Position numbers and translations under genes: made by a program
Notes under the pieces: generated by a model
Told to the model about the DNA's origin: nothing
Databases searched by the model: none
What the model saw: only the letters and a program-made list of their open reading frames with translations
DNA from: Circinella umbellata
Taxonomy: Eukaryota; Mucoromycota; Mucoromycetes; Mucorales; Lichtheimiaceae
Reading direction: 5' to 3'
NCBI GenBank assembly: GCA_025093555.1
Contig: JAIWNF010000028.1
Coordinates: 496,001 to 560,000 of the forward strand
Length of the DNA: 64,000 nt
In this document: positions 35,174 through 47,908 of the stretch, piece after piece
Layout of the letters: each line of letters opens with the position of its first letter
Position numbering within the stretch: position 1 is the stretch's first letter

Positions 35174-37084
35174 TATATATATATATTATTTATCATCGCA
35201 GTATAATATCAAATCCATCCATCCTTTTTATTAATATCTCTTTTTCTAACCTTTTTATTTTATAAAACACAACTCTTTGTTTTATTAAATTAAACGAATA
35301 AGCTTAAGTATTTGGTCCAATATATTGTATGCTCCTTTTATTTAACTACTACTTGTTTATCATCTTTTTTGCGAGCTATTTTACTAATAATATATTTATA
35401 AATAAGTTTATATTTATATACCTATGTTTTTACAACATTGGATTTTGTACTGTTATAATACTCTGTGATATAATACATATTATTCTACTTGAAAAATTAA
35501 CCAAGTACTTTAATATATGTATTAATCTCTTATTAGTAGTGGCATTTTTAGAATAGGTAGTTATATCTTTATTATTAGTTAATAGCACAAGAAAATAACG
35601 AGAGGTATCGCACTGCATATTCATTACTATTGCTATATTATCCTTTAAGCCACGTACCAAGTCCACAGTCTCGTACTTGTACTTGTAGCACTATAATTAT
35701 GGTACAGTAGACTGTTCACGAGCAATTTTTTTTGTTATTGTACAAATGCTCGAATATTATTATTGCTAAAAAAAAGATTTGAAACATGTAAATGAAATTA
35801 TTACTAAAACTCTCTTAAAAAAAAGTAATGGCTTTATTTAGAAGTATGAAGGTTGAATTTAACAGTGGGTCACCCAATCAAGAAGTAACAGATGTGAGTT
35901 ATTTGGCCATTTTTAACAATTTTCTTTCCAGGATAATGAAGCAAAACAAAACGTAAGCCGTAGTACGGTATATTATACTGCAATAATGCTTTTTATACTT
36001 TATAATGGTTGTATTCTTTTTAACATCAATGATTATAAGAATATGGTTTTATTGTTAGCCTATGTCGAATAGTAACGTCACTTGAATTGGATTTGCTTAA
36101 GATATTGCGCTGGTAAATTTGGCAAGTTACCTTTAGGATATACCTATTTTGGTATATGAGATAATGTGCATATAACGCTGAGTTAGCTGTCTCAAAGATG
36201 GATAAACACACTTCGACTTATTGACAGTTACAAATAATGCCCAGCAATAACAACAGCAACAGTATTGAACAGTAAATAAAGTTCACTCTTTTTGGTTTTT
36301 ATAAGTCGAGTATGATCAAGATCTTAATTTTGTTTTCACCAACATAGAATTAAGATTCGCGGTCATAAAGACAGCAGCAACAACAGTAAGCAACAATCTT
36401 CAAGCAGAAACAATAGGACGATGATAAGCCTCCAAGACGTGAAGTATTTATGATAAACAAGAAGCGCTTAAAAATGTGGGGCGCGTTATAGGATAAGCGA
36501 TAGAGTAGAGATGGCTTTTGCTAATATGCCAGATGAAATATACCCTATACTACTAAAAAGTTTAGATTTTTATAAAACCTAAAAAAGAAAAATCAATCAT
36601 TACAGCACCTACTGCAATATCTTACATAAGGTACTTTTGTACTGTTGTATCCTCAAATCCAGCTTTGAATGCATAGTCAACCGGGGGGTTGGGGGCTTGT
36701 CCCCAATGGGGGAGTCAAGGAGGGTTTTAGCCCCCTTGCGACGTAGGCCCGTTGAATGACACGAAGCGAAGTGAAGTGGCTCATTCAGTCGAGCTAACTA
36801 AGACAGGACTACTAGTATACTTTACAAAGTAATGCTCTGCAATTTCAAAAAAAAATTGCATCTTGTGAGCAACTTACCATTGGAAATGCCCCTAAATTGG
36901 GTAAAATTCGGGATATTAAGCAATAAATTTTTTGTATCTTCTTACCACAGCTTAATCCACAAAAAAAAGGGGGGGTACTACTATGATTAGTAATTGGTGG
37001 TAGGTAGTACTAATGTTGGAAAGTTTGGTTAGAATATATGAAGATAGTTATATATTAATAATTCATGGATTCGAGCCTTGCTTT
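35174..37084. other. 1.9-kb spacer with a G+C-rich hairpin island
   Basis: No gene seen. The only distinct structure is the G+C-rich block at about 36682-36795, listed separately. Confidence 0.5.
36682..36795. repeat. G+C-rich nested-hairpin island
   Basis: In A+T-rich surroundings this block holds TTGGGGGCTTGTCCCCAA (perfect inverted arms), AAGGAGGGTTTTAGCCCCCTT (near-perfect), and TTGAATG...CATTCAG enclosing GAAGCGAAGTGAAG. The clustered palindromes look like mobile GC clusters or a structured element. No coding frame. Confidence 0.55.
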
Positions 37085-37096
37085 TATATATAAATA
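37085..37096 (+). promoter_or_regulatory. TATA-like box of the OYE pseudogene
   Basis: TATATATAAATAG about 95 bp before the ATG at 37186; position fits a core promoter that outlived its gene. Confidence 0.45.
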
Positions 37097-37185
37097 GCTC
37101 TCACAATCACCCTTTACTTTTTTACGTCTTAAATCTTTTTCAAGTTATTTTATAAAGCGCATTATCAACAGATAAAATATAAGCG

Positions 37186-38461
37186 ATGGCTTTATTTGAA
37201 CCTATTCAAGTTGGAACAAATCAACTTCAACATCGTATTGTTCTTGCTCCTCTTACAAGACTCAGAACTGATGAAAATAATGCGGCAACTGATCTTACAG
37301 TAGAATACTATAGCCAGAGAGCTACACCAGGTGGATTACTTATCTCTGAATCAAATTTAACTTCTCTCAAAAATGGTAATATTCCTGGTTTTCCTGCTCT
37401 TAATACAGATAACCAATAGAGTCACGGCGTAAAGTGATTGGGGCTGTACACGCCAAGGGTTCTGTGATTTTTGCTCAACTAATCCATTTGGGTCGCGTTG
37501 GACCATATCAGTCGTCTGTTGGGCCATCTGCTATTGCGCCACGAGGACTTAATGCATCTGCAAATAACAAACCCTATGAAATACCACGTGAATTGACTAA
37601 AAGCGAGATTAAAGATATAATACAAGAGTTTTTTGTTATCGCAGCAAAAGAATGCAATCAAGGCGGGTTTTGATGGCGTGGAATTACATGGAGCAAATGG
37701 TGAGTAAAATTGAAAAATAGTCACAAACAAAAAGAGGAACTTGTTTTTTTAATACTTTGCTTTTTTTTCCTTATTTTTAGGATTTTTAATCGATCAGTTG
37801 ATAAAGAGCAACTCAAATATGCGAACTGATGAATACGGTGGATCTATTGAAAACCGTGCTAGTTTTGTATTCGAAGTAACAGATGCTGCTAGTGATACCG
37901 TCGGTGCAGAGCATACCAGTAATCGGTTTTTGCCATGGGATGATAGCTTTTTATGTAATTATATATGTAGTATATGATAGACAATGTTTTCTTCCCTACA
38001 TCATAAAATAATTAGTAACCCGCTTTGATATTATTTATAATAAGGATGTCGAGGATGATACACCCTACAATACTTGGGGCTATATTGTAAAGCATTTGGA
38101 TCCTAATTTGGCATATGTTTACTTTGTCGAACCGCGCGATGACTACGTTCGTGCTGAACCTGATTTTGACAACTTACTTGACCCCTTCCGTGTGTTATGG
38201 AAAGGACCCTTTATTTCTGCTGGAGGATACTCTACTAATTCGAAATTAATTGTAAAAACTGCAAAAGAAAACCCTAAAAATCTTATTGCTGTAGGGCGTA
38301 CATTTATTGCAAATCCGGATCTTGTCGAACGGCTTAAGCATCAATGGCCATTGAATAAGTATAACAGAAATACCTTTTACGGGGGTTCTGAAGTTGGATA
38401 TACAGATTACCCCTTTTATGATAATGGTGACCAGGCAGCGCTTAATCCACCTTCTCTATAA
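37186..38461 (+). pseudogene. old yellow enzyme family (NADPH:flavin oxidoreductase), frameshifted
   Basis: The start MALFEPIQVGTNQLQHRIVL and TRLRTDENNAATDL are typical of FMN-dependent ene-reductases. The frame shifts near 37420 and resumes at KVIGAVHAKGSVIFAQLIHL. It shifts again near 37664 before GFDGVELHGANG, which holds the His/Asn pair that binds the substrate carbonyl. After an intron (about 37700-37780) it reads IDQLIKSNSNMRTDEYGGSI. The last part (38048-38461) has WKGPFISAGGYS and IAVGRTFIANPDLVERL. All family blocks are in order, so the two 1-2 nt shifts are recent or could be assembly errors. Otherwise it would be an alkene reductase. Confidence 0.8.
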
Positions 38462-39825
38462 CAGCAATAATAATGGTACTAATTTTACCTAATTTAAAGA
38501 ACTAATTCTTGTTACTTTTACTATTATATTTTTTTCTTTTATTCTCTATTTACATTCCCTCGCATGACTTACTGTATTTGGTATTCATTTTCGTAACGAA
38601 GGAATGATAAAAAAATAGACTACTAAATATATATTACACTAAAATTATAAGTAAAGATGAACCCGAACTATAATTAATATATTGTGATGGGGAAAGCTGA
38701 GAATATGCTCAAGATAACGTTCGTGAAAATATAAAGAATGAGCAAAAGAGAAATGAAGTAGCATTGACATATTAAGATTGTCTTTTGTTTTTATTCCATT
38801 TAAGGATTATTTAAAATCCAATCAATCTTATGCGGTAAAATATATTTACCGCTAATATAACTTTATGCGTGGTAAAAAAAAAAGATATTATCCTCTGGTC
38901 ATAAGTAAATGTTCACAAGTGGGTTTGACCTCGTTCATCTAATTTACAAGTCGATATAATTTGAATCAAAAGACAATATTCATTATACTATCACTCATGA
39001 TTTCTGAATAATGAAAAAAAACACATTCAAGAATAGAAAAGTCATTAATGCATCTCACTTGCTTATATTACTGACCCCTCTTTGACCCTACATTCATTGT
39101 CTATAAATGACATAAGAAATATATTAAAACAAGCAAGATCTACTCTTTTATCATTCTTTCGATTACATTAAAGAAACCTACTAGATCTAATGAAAGAAAT
39201 GACTCAATAGGTAATAATGATAATAGTTATTGAATGTTAACCTAAATAAGTAAAAAGACCAAATGTATTTGTTTCTAAATAATCTTTTTTTTTAATCTAT
39301 GAGGCTGCGCGGATAAAAGTATAGCGACAGAGTGTTTTTTTAGGCTAAAAAGAAAAAGGGAGCGAAGTAGTACGCTTTCTTTTCTTTGTTTCTATTTTAT
39401 TTTTATAAGCATATAAGCTTTCTTTTTTTGAAAAAAACTTTTATTTTCTTTTTCCTATGGACCGAAGGTAAATAGAGGAAAAAGAGCGAAACAAACTTCC
39501 GTTTCTATTATTAGTGTCATGTCAACAAACTCACTTTATATTCTTTGTTGAAAAAAAAAAAGTAAAACACCACCAGATACTCAGCAACGTGTTGGTGCGA
39601 TTGCTTTAGGAGGGGATTCACATCTCTTAGCAAGACCCAATGGTAAATATCTTTCTTATTTTAAGAGAAAGAAAAAGTTTCATGGGGAAAGTTTCTTCTT
39701 ATTCACTTTAAAAACTCTGCAAGTTTTTTTTTTTTTTTTGATTGGTAATTGAGTTTTACTACAAAAGAAAAATGATATTGATCGATTTGTATTAAAAAAA
39801 TATAGAAAATAACGACACATACGAA
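38462..39825. other. 1.4-kb spacer; may hold an upstream exon of the TVP38 gene
   Basis: Mostly A+T-rich. At about 39564-39642 a protein-like stretch (TPPDTQQRVGAIALGGDSHL, then ARPN) ends at a good donor GTAAAT. It joins in frame to ENNDTYEMNTEQ before the next ATG, after an acceptor at about 39804. No ATG is in frame upstream of it, because a TGA lies at 39549. Confidence 0.4.
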
Positions 39826-41046
39826 ATGAATACAGAACAGCAACATTCACCGCGTAATCAACCAACATCCACCAACAACACCCACGTTGGTGAACAAATA
39901 TATTGGTTCCCACCAGAAGGAAGCGAACAACGAGGTATAAGAAAACAAATTACTCGAATACGCCAAGCATTAACGCGTGAACGAATATGGATATTTGCGA
40001 AACAATGGAAGTGGATATTAGTGGTAACAGTGATGTCTGTTTTTATGATGGTGCTTGCATATGTTTATCGACGAGAATTAGCAATTGGATTGGAACAATT
40101 GAGTGATTTTATCAAACGTATGGGAGCAAGTGGATATTTGTTACTGGGTTTCCTTATCTTTTTAAGTGGATTTCCACCCATGATTGGTTATGGATTATAT
40201 CAAACATTATCTGGATTTACGTTTGGATTTGCTGCTGGATTCCCATTGTCTTATTTCAGTGCATTGGCAGGCGCTGTAGCATGTTTTGTTATTTCAAGAA
40301 TGTGGTTCAAGGATCGCGTTCAAAGATTTATGCTAGATTATCCAAACTTACATGCAGTTGTTCGTGCTGTGGAAAAATCTGGTTTCAAGGTATATATATT
40401 GATCAACATAACAATAAACATTCTTTGATATTAATGAACAATTTCAAATACATTCTAAAAACTAATTAGTTATTCCTTTTAATACGAATCTCACCTTATC
40501 CATTTAATATACTGGTAAAATTAAATCTCATATGTGTAATACTTAAAAGATGATAATTTACTTAACTCTACAATGTTATAATTGTGACTATTACTATAGA
40601 ATGTTTTGTTTGCCGCAACCGATATTTCACTAAGAGATTTTGCCTTTGGTACAGCCATATCACTTACCAAGATTGCTCTTCATATCTATATTGGTAGCAG
40701 CTTTACATCTTTTGCCAAACGTATATTGGGTGACGACAGTGATTTGACGGATGATGAACGTACAGCTGAAACAATGCGTATTGTTTCTGCCATTGTCGGT
40801 TCAATACTTTCATTCGGTGTCATGACTTATATTTATATTATTACTAGACGTGCAGTAGCAGAACTTAACAATAATGAAGAAACAGATGCAGAATCAATGG
40901 CATTTTTAAATCGAAACGAACCAGATAATAATTCAGTCGTATCTTGGACGGAATGGAATGAGGAAGATGATGAGGAGGATGACAATCGACGTCGGGAACA
41001 ACCACAACAACGACGAGGGTCAATTGATATCGAACATGGTGCATAA
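39826..41046 (+). CDS. TVP38/TMEM64-family (VTT domain) membrane protein, 3 exons
   Basis: Exons 39826-40389, 40470-40514 and 40600-41046 give 351 aa. The 45-nt middle exon supplies LFLLIRISPYPFNIL, the core conserved loop of the family, leading into NVLFAATDISLRDFAFGTAI. Hydrophobic spans are at WILVVTVMSVFMMVLAYVY, GYLLLGFLIFLSGFPPMIGY, YFSALAGAVACFVI, the middle exon and VSAIVGSILSFGVMTYIYII. The C-terminal tail is acidic then Arg/Gln-rich. VTT/SNARE-associated Golgi proteins act as ER/Golgi scramblase-like membrane proteins; the exact role here is inference. An upstream coding exon near 39.6 kb may extend the N terminus. Confidence 0.85.
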
Positions 41047-41503
41047 TATATATTCTTTACTAAATATACAACCTATTGTTTATTAATATTACTATATATA
41101 TATATATACTACTACTACCATTATTCTTATTAATATTTGACACTATAAAACTTATATTTCTCATGATGACAATGACGATGATTTAGTATTGTATATATTA
41201 TCAGCTTTACCCTGTACATATATATATAAAGTCTTTTTCTTTATTTCTGTTTTTTTATCGTGCTATTGAAAGTAAAAAATACCCTTTGACTCATAAAGAA
41301 AAAAGAGTTGCATTAATTATGCTGAAATGAAACAAACTTTGAGTGACGACAATATGGGTGATACAAAAAGAAAAAGAGATTTAAAGTTCCCGATTTCTTA
41401 TATTTTTGTTGGCCTCTCACATTTTTACTTTCACCTTTTTTTTTCTCGTTACAAACAAAACTCACGCACAATATAAAGGAAAACCCGAAAAAAAAGACTG
41501 AAT
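41047..41503. other. spacer between the TVP38-like and ITFG2-like genes
   Basis: A+T-rich with a short TA repeat near 41095-41110; promoter side of the next gene. Nothing else seen. Confidence 0.5.
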
Positions 41504-44500
41504 ATGAGAACGATTTCCTTAGTCAATCGACTAAAATGGTCGTTCTCGGGAAATATGAATCCTCATGCACTCGTTTTAGGCGACGTTGATAATGACGGTG
41601 TAAATAATATAAGAGCCCGCGCGACTGTAACTGTTTCATGTTCACCTCTTTTTTTAACAAAAGAATATACCTTTTTTTTAGGAGAATGAATTTGTAATAG
41701 GGAATCTTAGTGGTGATTTAGCAGTCTTTAAAGGTGCTTGTTCTCATGGTTTACCAACATTTGTCTGTCATGGACTAGGCACAGTAAGCAATTGTTTCAT
41801 TTACTGGAATAAAAAAATGAACTAACGGACATGTATTAACGCATAATATAAACTAGATTACATGTATTGCTATTGGTGACGTGCGAAACTGGGGAAGGGT
41901 AAAATATACATCTTTTTTTTTATATAATTCTCTTTTTTTCTTCAACTAACAATTTTATAATATATATAATAAAAGAATTCGGTTGTGTGTATCAATGCAG
42001 AAGGTCAAGCCCACATTTTTGATATTCCTCGACTTGCAGCCGATCATCCACTCATGTCTGTCGATGAATATTTAAAACATGGACGACGTGCATCTGATAC
42101 ATCGAGTCTTCAAGCTTTTCGACGTATTATGGATCAAAATGCAGATGATAGTTCACATTACAAAAGTACACCAGAAAAACCACATATCCATAATTTACAA
42201 AAGCCTAATTTGACTTTAAATGTACCTGTCAATGTCAATCGAATTCTTATCGCTGATGTTGGTAAATTCTTTCGAGGGGATGGGAGTGGTTTGAAAGGAG
42301 GGTATTATACAATGGATCCAAGACGAATAACGAAAAAAAGCTTCTAACACACACACACACATACAACATAATCTTGATTAATTAGATGGAGACTCGTTAA
42401 ACGAAATAGTGTTAGCACGAACCGATCGAATTCTTCATACATTTCAACTTCAATCATCATCAACAGATCAATCATTACCAAGGAGCATAGATACGCCATC
42501 AGCATCCACCGCTACAGATAATAATACAACAGGAAATAATAATTTAGCATCACATTATATTCCAACCTCGATTCAATCATCATTATCTGTTTTGTCATCG
42601 AGTAAAGAACGGGGGAAATTATTAACGAATCGAAGTAGCGTATCAGAATCAAAAGATCGACCTTCACCTAGTGTACTACGAAAAGGAATGGGATGGAATA
42701 AAACAAGGTCTAACAAAGAAACAGAATTGCCCTTACCTAAGCATCATGTACCATTACCTACTCCAGATGAAAAAATAGATTTACTGATTAAAGATGTATG
42801 GGTGTTTGATGGTCAGGTAAAAAAAAATATACATTTAACCATAACTGCTAGTATAAACCATCGCTTTTTTTATTTGTTCTCTATACCTATATGAACAGGA
42901 ACGTCTTTTTTTTGTTAGATTACCTCATTGGCAACGACTGTTCATCCAGATCGACCCAACGAGCCTATTTTACTTGTCGCACAACCTGGCAACTCGTTCA
43001 CAATAATTGATTGTCATGGTAACAGATACAATCGAGATTTTACCCCGCAATATTCGCAGCGTACATTCTATGGTCGTCATCAAAGTCTTCAAAAACGTAC
43101 TTCTTATGCATCTTCACATCAGTCTGATCATCAACAACAGCAACAGCCACCCTTACAACACCAAAAATCAGATGATAGTACGACGATTCGAATAAAGACT
43201 AAAGACAGCGAAGAAAGTTTAGCAACGACTCCCAAAGCAAGTGAAGGACCTCTATCTCGTGCCACACGAACAATTCGTACGTTTCTTCAACGAGGCAGCA
43301 GCAATAAGGATACACATATACCTACCGAAATGGAAACAGAAAATATAATCATGAATTGTGAAGGAAAAATACACGATGTTGCAGGCGATGAAATCAAGCG
43401 TTCCAATTATATTGTTCAAAATTGGCCAGATATTGATGGGGATGATATTATCGGACAAGAAGAAAATGGTGCTGTTGCAACAGAAATTGTAGTGGGGAAA
43501 CGATTGCATGATATTATATGTTCACTCGATCCTCATCAACGGTATCATCAAGAAGAAGAACCTGACGATGATGATCAAGATGACGGAAACCAAATTGGAA
43601 TGTTGAGCATGGATGGTAAGCTTTATTGTAATTTTTCTTTTCTAATCTTTTTTTTTCGGGTACTCCGTGTTATTTATAAATTATTATTTGGTTCAAAAAA
43701 TATAGGTAAATTCACAATTTATAACCTTCGAACCAAAGAAGTCTCAACACATGATTTATTTGTCACTCATAAATTGTTTAGTTTGGCTACATTGGATATT
43801 TCAACTACATCGAACTTGAATCATATACATGGTGCTCCTTCAATTTTACGACATCATTCCTCGATCCATAGTTCAGCCAGCTCACCACAACTACGATTCT
43901 CTTCTCCTTCAGCTCCTGGCGGTGAATCTTATTATTCACCCAACAATGGAGGTAAAGCTGGTGAAAATGTTTCCAACGCCGGATCACCAGCGTTTAGTTC
44001 ATCATCCAGATTATCACGTATACCTACTAATGAAAAGCAACAACAGCATCAGCAACCATCGAATGGCAATAATAATAATAATAATAGCGATTTGGCAAGA
44101 ACTTTTTCAAATGCAACAGGAACGTCATTGTCGACAGAAGAACAACAACCTATTAATAGTGGTGTTATGGAAGCACATGATGTTGAATCTGCTATTACAA
44201 AAGCTGTAAATGATGCTGTGAGTTTATCAACTCCGACTGATACACCCTCAAGGCGTGGAAGTAGAGCAAGTACAAATACAAGCTCTTATTATAAAGAAGG
44301 TGGATGGAGTGAAGCGGATGATGACGAAGAAGGTGAAGAGCAAATACCAGGTGCCGAATTATTTGTTGCATGTGCATGGAATGGTGTTACTTATCTAATT
44401 GATTGGAGTCAACGAACCGAAGATGAAAAAGGACAATCCAAATTAAAGTTTCAACTAGTTAAATTTGCATTTGAAGGTCGTGTTTGTGCATTTACTGCAG

Positions 44501-45447
44501 GTAAGAAAAAACTTTTTTGATGCACGTGAAATTTGACGTGTACTTATATTTCAAATAAATTATTTAATAGGACCTTATGCGGTTGCCCCTGGACGTAACG
44601 TTCCCTGTTTGTTTTACGTCGATTTTGAAGATCAAATTTATGTTTATTATGATGTACATATATCACCTGGTCCAGTTACTGGTTTTATTGATGCAATTAA
44701 TGACGATATTGAAGAAGCTCTCGAACGGGTAGTTGATGTTGAAAATAACATAAAGACATTACATAGCAGACAAAAGAATGAGGAATCAGAAGAAGGAACA
44801 TTGATTGATCTTGGAGATGGCTGGAAGGGTATTGCAGAAAGTAATATTATACCCGATAATAATGAAGATAATGAAGCTTCTCTTGAGGAACACCATGGTA
44901 AGGAGGAAAGAAAAACGAAATTCAAGGGCAGCAAAAAATATTAATGATACTGACTCTGTCATATTTGTGTGTTTTTTAGATCTGACTGAATTTATCCATG
45001 AATGTATGTATGGTTTCGGTGATATGAAAGACCGAATAGAAGAACAAATAGCTGCCGTAAGTTTTCTATTATTATGTAAGATCACATACTGGATGTGAAT
45101 TAAGTTATTAATCAATTAATTAATTTTATTATCATATTAAGCTTGAACAACAATGTAGGAATCATCATATGCCTGCAGGAGTAGATATTCGACGCCTTTC
45201 GGATCTTAATATTACTCTTGATCCACATTTAGATCGAGATACTGAATCAGAAGAAGAAAATCAGCGTCGTTTGAGTAAAAGTAGTCGTGGATTATCGAGT
45301 CGAGCGGATTCATTTATTGATGACGATGAAGATGATGGTGATGATAACCATTCAGCATGGTTGTCAGATGCTCTTTTCGAATCTCCCTTGTTTAAAGATA
45401 ATAGTCACCACAATAATACTAATAACAACAACCACGGCCCCATGTAA
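41504..45447 (+). CDS. ITFG2-like FG-GAP/beta-propeller protein (KICSTOR subunit homologue), 10 exons
   Basis: Exons 41504-41599, 41682-41783, 41857-41898, 41976-42261, 42386-42816, 42919-43615, 43706-44500, 44571-44897, 44980-45056 and 45142-45447 join to about 1052 aa. Blocks match animal ITFG2 in order: LKWSFSGNMNPHALVLGDVD, ENEFVIGNLSGDLAVFKG, ITCIAIGDVRN, VNRILIADVDGDSLNEIVLA (across an intron), LFVACAWNGVTYLIDWSQ, and VPCLFYVDFEDQIYVYYDVH. The protein is more than twice the animal length (about 447 aa) because of Ser/Gln/Asn-rich insertions between propeller blades and an acidic C-terminal extension. In animals ITFG2 with KPTN, SZT2 and KICS2 tethers GATOR1 to lysosomes for amino-acid control of TORC1. 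A similar vacuolar role here is inference. Confidence 0.85.
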
Positions 45448-46926
45448 TATAAAAACGAAGACAGTCTCTTCCAACGTATACTTCCTACAAATTTTTTCTT
45501 TTTTGTAAATAAACCTTTTTATTTCTGATAGTCATACCACTTCTCTTTCCTTTACTTTGACATTCGTTTGTATCCATCTGTCTTCATGTAGTCATGTTAT
45601 TCTTCTATAATTGTTACTGGTCACTTTCAAAACAACTATTCAACTATACATTCTCTGTTCCAGTTCTCGGTTTCTTTTAATTCTAAGTAATATTTCTTTT
45701 ATTTATTTATTTTATACTTGTCCCATAAGTTTTGATATCTATACTCATGCTACTAATAATATCTATTTGGCTTGTTAGTCTATACACTTGTCTTATGTTA
45801 TATATCCTCTTTTACGTTGATAAATAATATTATAGCCGATATCTTTCTTTTTCAGCTTGATTATATGTTCTCTTTATATAAGCTGATATACTCGTGTTAA
45901 TTTCAGCTATACTTATACATACTATTATAGCTTTCTATACACAGAGCTTTAATTGTTAATATTAGTAGAAAGGATTTGTTTATCAAAAGCTACGGTATAT
46001 GATAAAAAAAATTAAATGTGTAGCTATCTTGCTTCAAATAGTAGGTTTCTTTCAACTCAACGACTTGACTGTTATATACTTACCTTTTTTTATAATTTCA
46101 TGTAGTTTTATTGATTTTCGTGTAAATTAAAAAGAAATACATCTTTATTTTTTTTTAAATTTGATAGCTACAATTGCCATACGTAGAAGCATAATTATGC
46201 ATAGTATGGCCAATCTTCGCACCCTCAATGTTTTCAATTAGCATATTCATATACTCAAATCGTCTTCTTTTTATAAGATAATAGTAACAAACTTACATTT
46301 TACTTATAGTTCTACTATGTTCTCATTTGATATTACTAAATTATATTATATATTTGACATAACTATATCTATTCAAACGTATTCTACGTAGGCCGTTTTT
46401 GCATTCATCATATGGTATACGAAGACTAGTAATATTCCAAGTGTAGATGAATATTCTTTTAGTATTATTATAAGTGGTTATAATTATATACTAATTTTGA
46501 TATAGTGGGTTTGAAAACAAATATTAGAAGATACTTTTTTATGTAATTAGAAAGAATAAAAAGCAAATGTTTCAGTTACTTTTTGTAATAATAAACCAAT
46601 ATAAAATAGTAGTGTTCGAAAGAAATGAAGCAATACTGACAGTAGGTATTTACTACACAACAAAAAGTCTCCAATATATTACTTTGATTGAAAGTGTAAC
46701 ATGATATACTAGATATTATGTAGTTAATAAAGAAAAAAGCTGCTACTGTTCAGTCATTCTCAAACGCTCAAACCAATTGGTCTAGTATGCTCAATGTGCT
46801 TGTTTTTTGATTCTTAAGCTTTCTCTGAATTGGTAACTTAACTCGTATAGACGACGACGACGTTCTTAAAGTTGGGATTTAACAACCAACCTACTACTGC
46901 TACTAGTTAAAAATAAACGCACCACC
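45448..46926. other. 1.5-kb spacer without recognisable gene
   Basis: T-rich 3' flank of the ITFG2-like gene grading into A+T-rich DNA; no frame, RNA or repeat identified before the solo LTR. Confidence 0.5.
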
Positions 46927-46930
46927 ACCA

Positions 46931-47336
46931 TGTCGTAATATTTTTATGGCGGAACATTACCAAGCCAAATAAAATATTATAAATAATAAAAGGAAAATAA
47001 AAGAATCAAGGATGATGTAAAAGATGTCCCTTTTTATTTAATAAGATGATCCACTATTTATATATTTTCTAAAGCTACTGCGGATCTAAATAATATAATA
47101 ATAATGTTACTGAGATGATAATGATAATAATAATAATATTACTGCGGATGATAAGGGAATGGTAAAATGCTCATAATTAATATGAGTCATTGTATAAGAA
47201 AGTACTGCGGTTATAATAAGGAATAAAGAGAGAGCCACAGTAAAAGAAGTATGATCGGTGGTATTAAAAATAACCGATTAATAATTACAAGATGAAAGGT
47301 AGTACTAGATATTTTAGCTACGATCAACCACATTAT
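46931..47336. repeat. solo LTR of the Ty3/Gypsy family
   Basis: About 406 bp resembling the LTRs at 53020 and 57967 (TGTCGTAATATTTTTATGGC start, CGATCA end, shared blocks AACCGATTAATAATTAC and CAGTAAAAGAAGTAT). It is clearly diverged from them. Flanked by ACCA at 46927-46930 and 47337-47340, the same 4-bp target duplication size as the full element. No internal region, so it arose by LTR-LTR recombination. Confidence 0.8.
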
Positions 47337-47598
47337 ACTACAAATGTCGTAGTCAAAAATAACAGTTACATTCATTTTCCTTTTTGGATTATTTTTGTGT
47401 TACTTCTTTCATAAAGATATTTGATTTTTATGATGCCACGTAGTTATATCCATATCACCGTCACTTTACTATATTATCTATTTGAACACGTATACATTGC
47501 ATAGTCACGAACACGTATTCAATCTACAATCATTCCACGTATATTATTATTATTAGTCTTACATATAATTATCATTATTCATAATAGTTAGGAAAGCA

Positions 47599-47607
47599 TA
47601 TAAATAG
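47599..47607 (+). promoter_or_regulatory. TATA-like box of the decayed LINE
   Basis: TATAAATAG, followed 25-45 bp later by AATAAATATTATCTT. The second LINE has the same box at 59238 with AATAAAATATTATCTT behind it. Conservation between two diverged copies suggests a functional promoter. Confidence 0.5.
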
Positions 47608-47908
47608 CTGCTCATATATAAAACAATAAATATTATCTTTCAACTTATATTTTATTCTTTGATTATCTTTTGTTCTATTCTATTTTCTATTGGCTATGGT
47701 ATTGATCTGCCAGGAGCTCTTTCCATTTTACAACACTTTTTATTGAAAATTACCATATAAAGCAAGTCAATCTCCTCCATAACCAAATATACATATCCAA
47801 TACCACAAAACAATATTTAAATACAAAAACAAATAAGCAAAACCCCACAAAAAACAGAAAAAGCAACAAAACAACATCACTTCCAAATTACAACAACTGC
47901 AATTTAAT

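Noticed and set aside
36790..36825. Reading the GC island as a Helitron 3' end because of a nearby CTAG.
   Set aside because: There is no hairpin directly before the CTAG and no Rep/helicase sequence or matching 5' TC terminus in the window.
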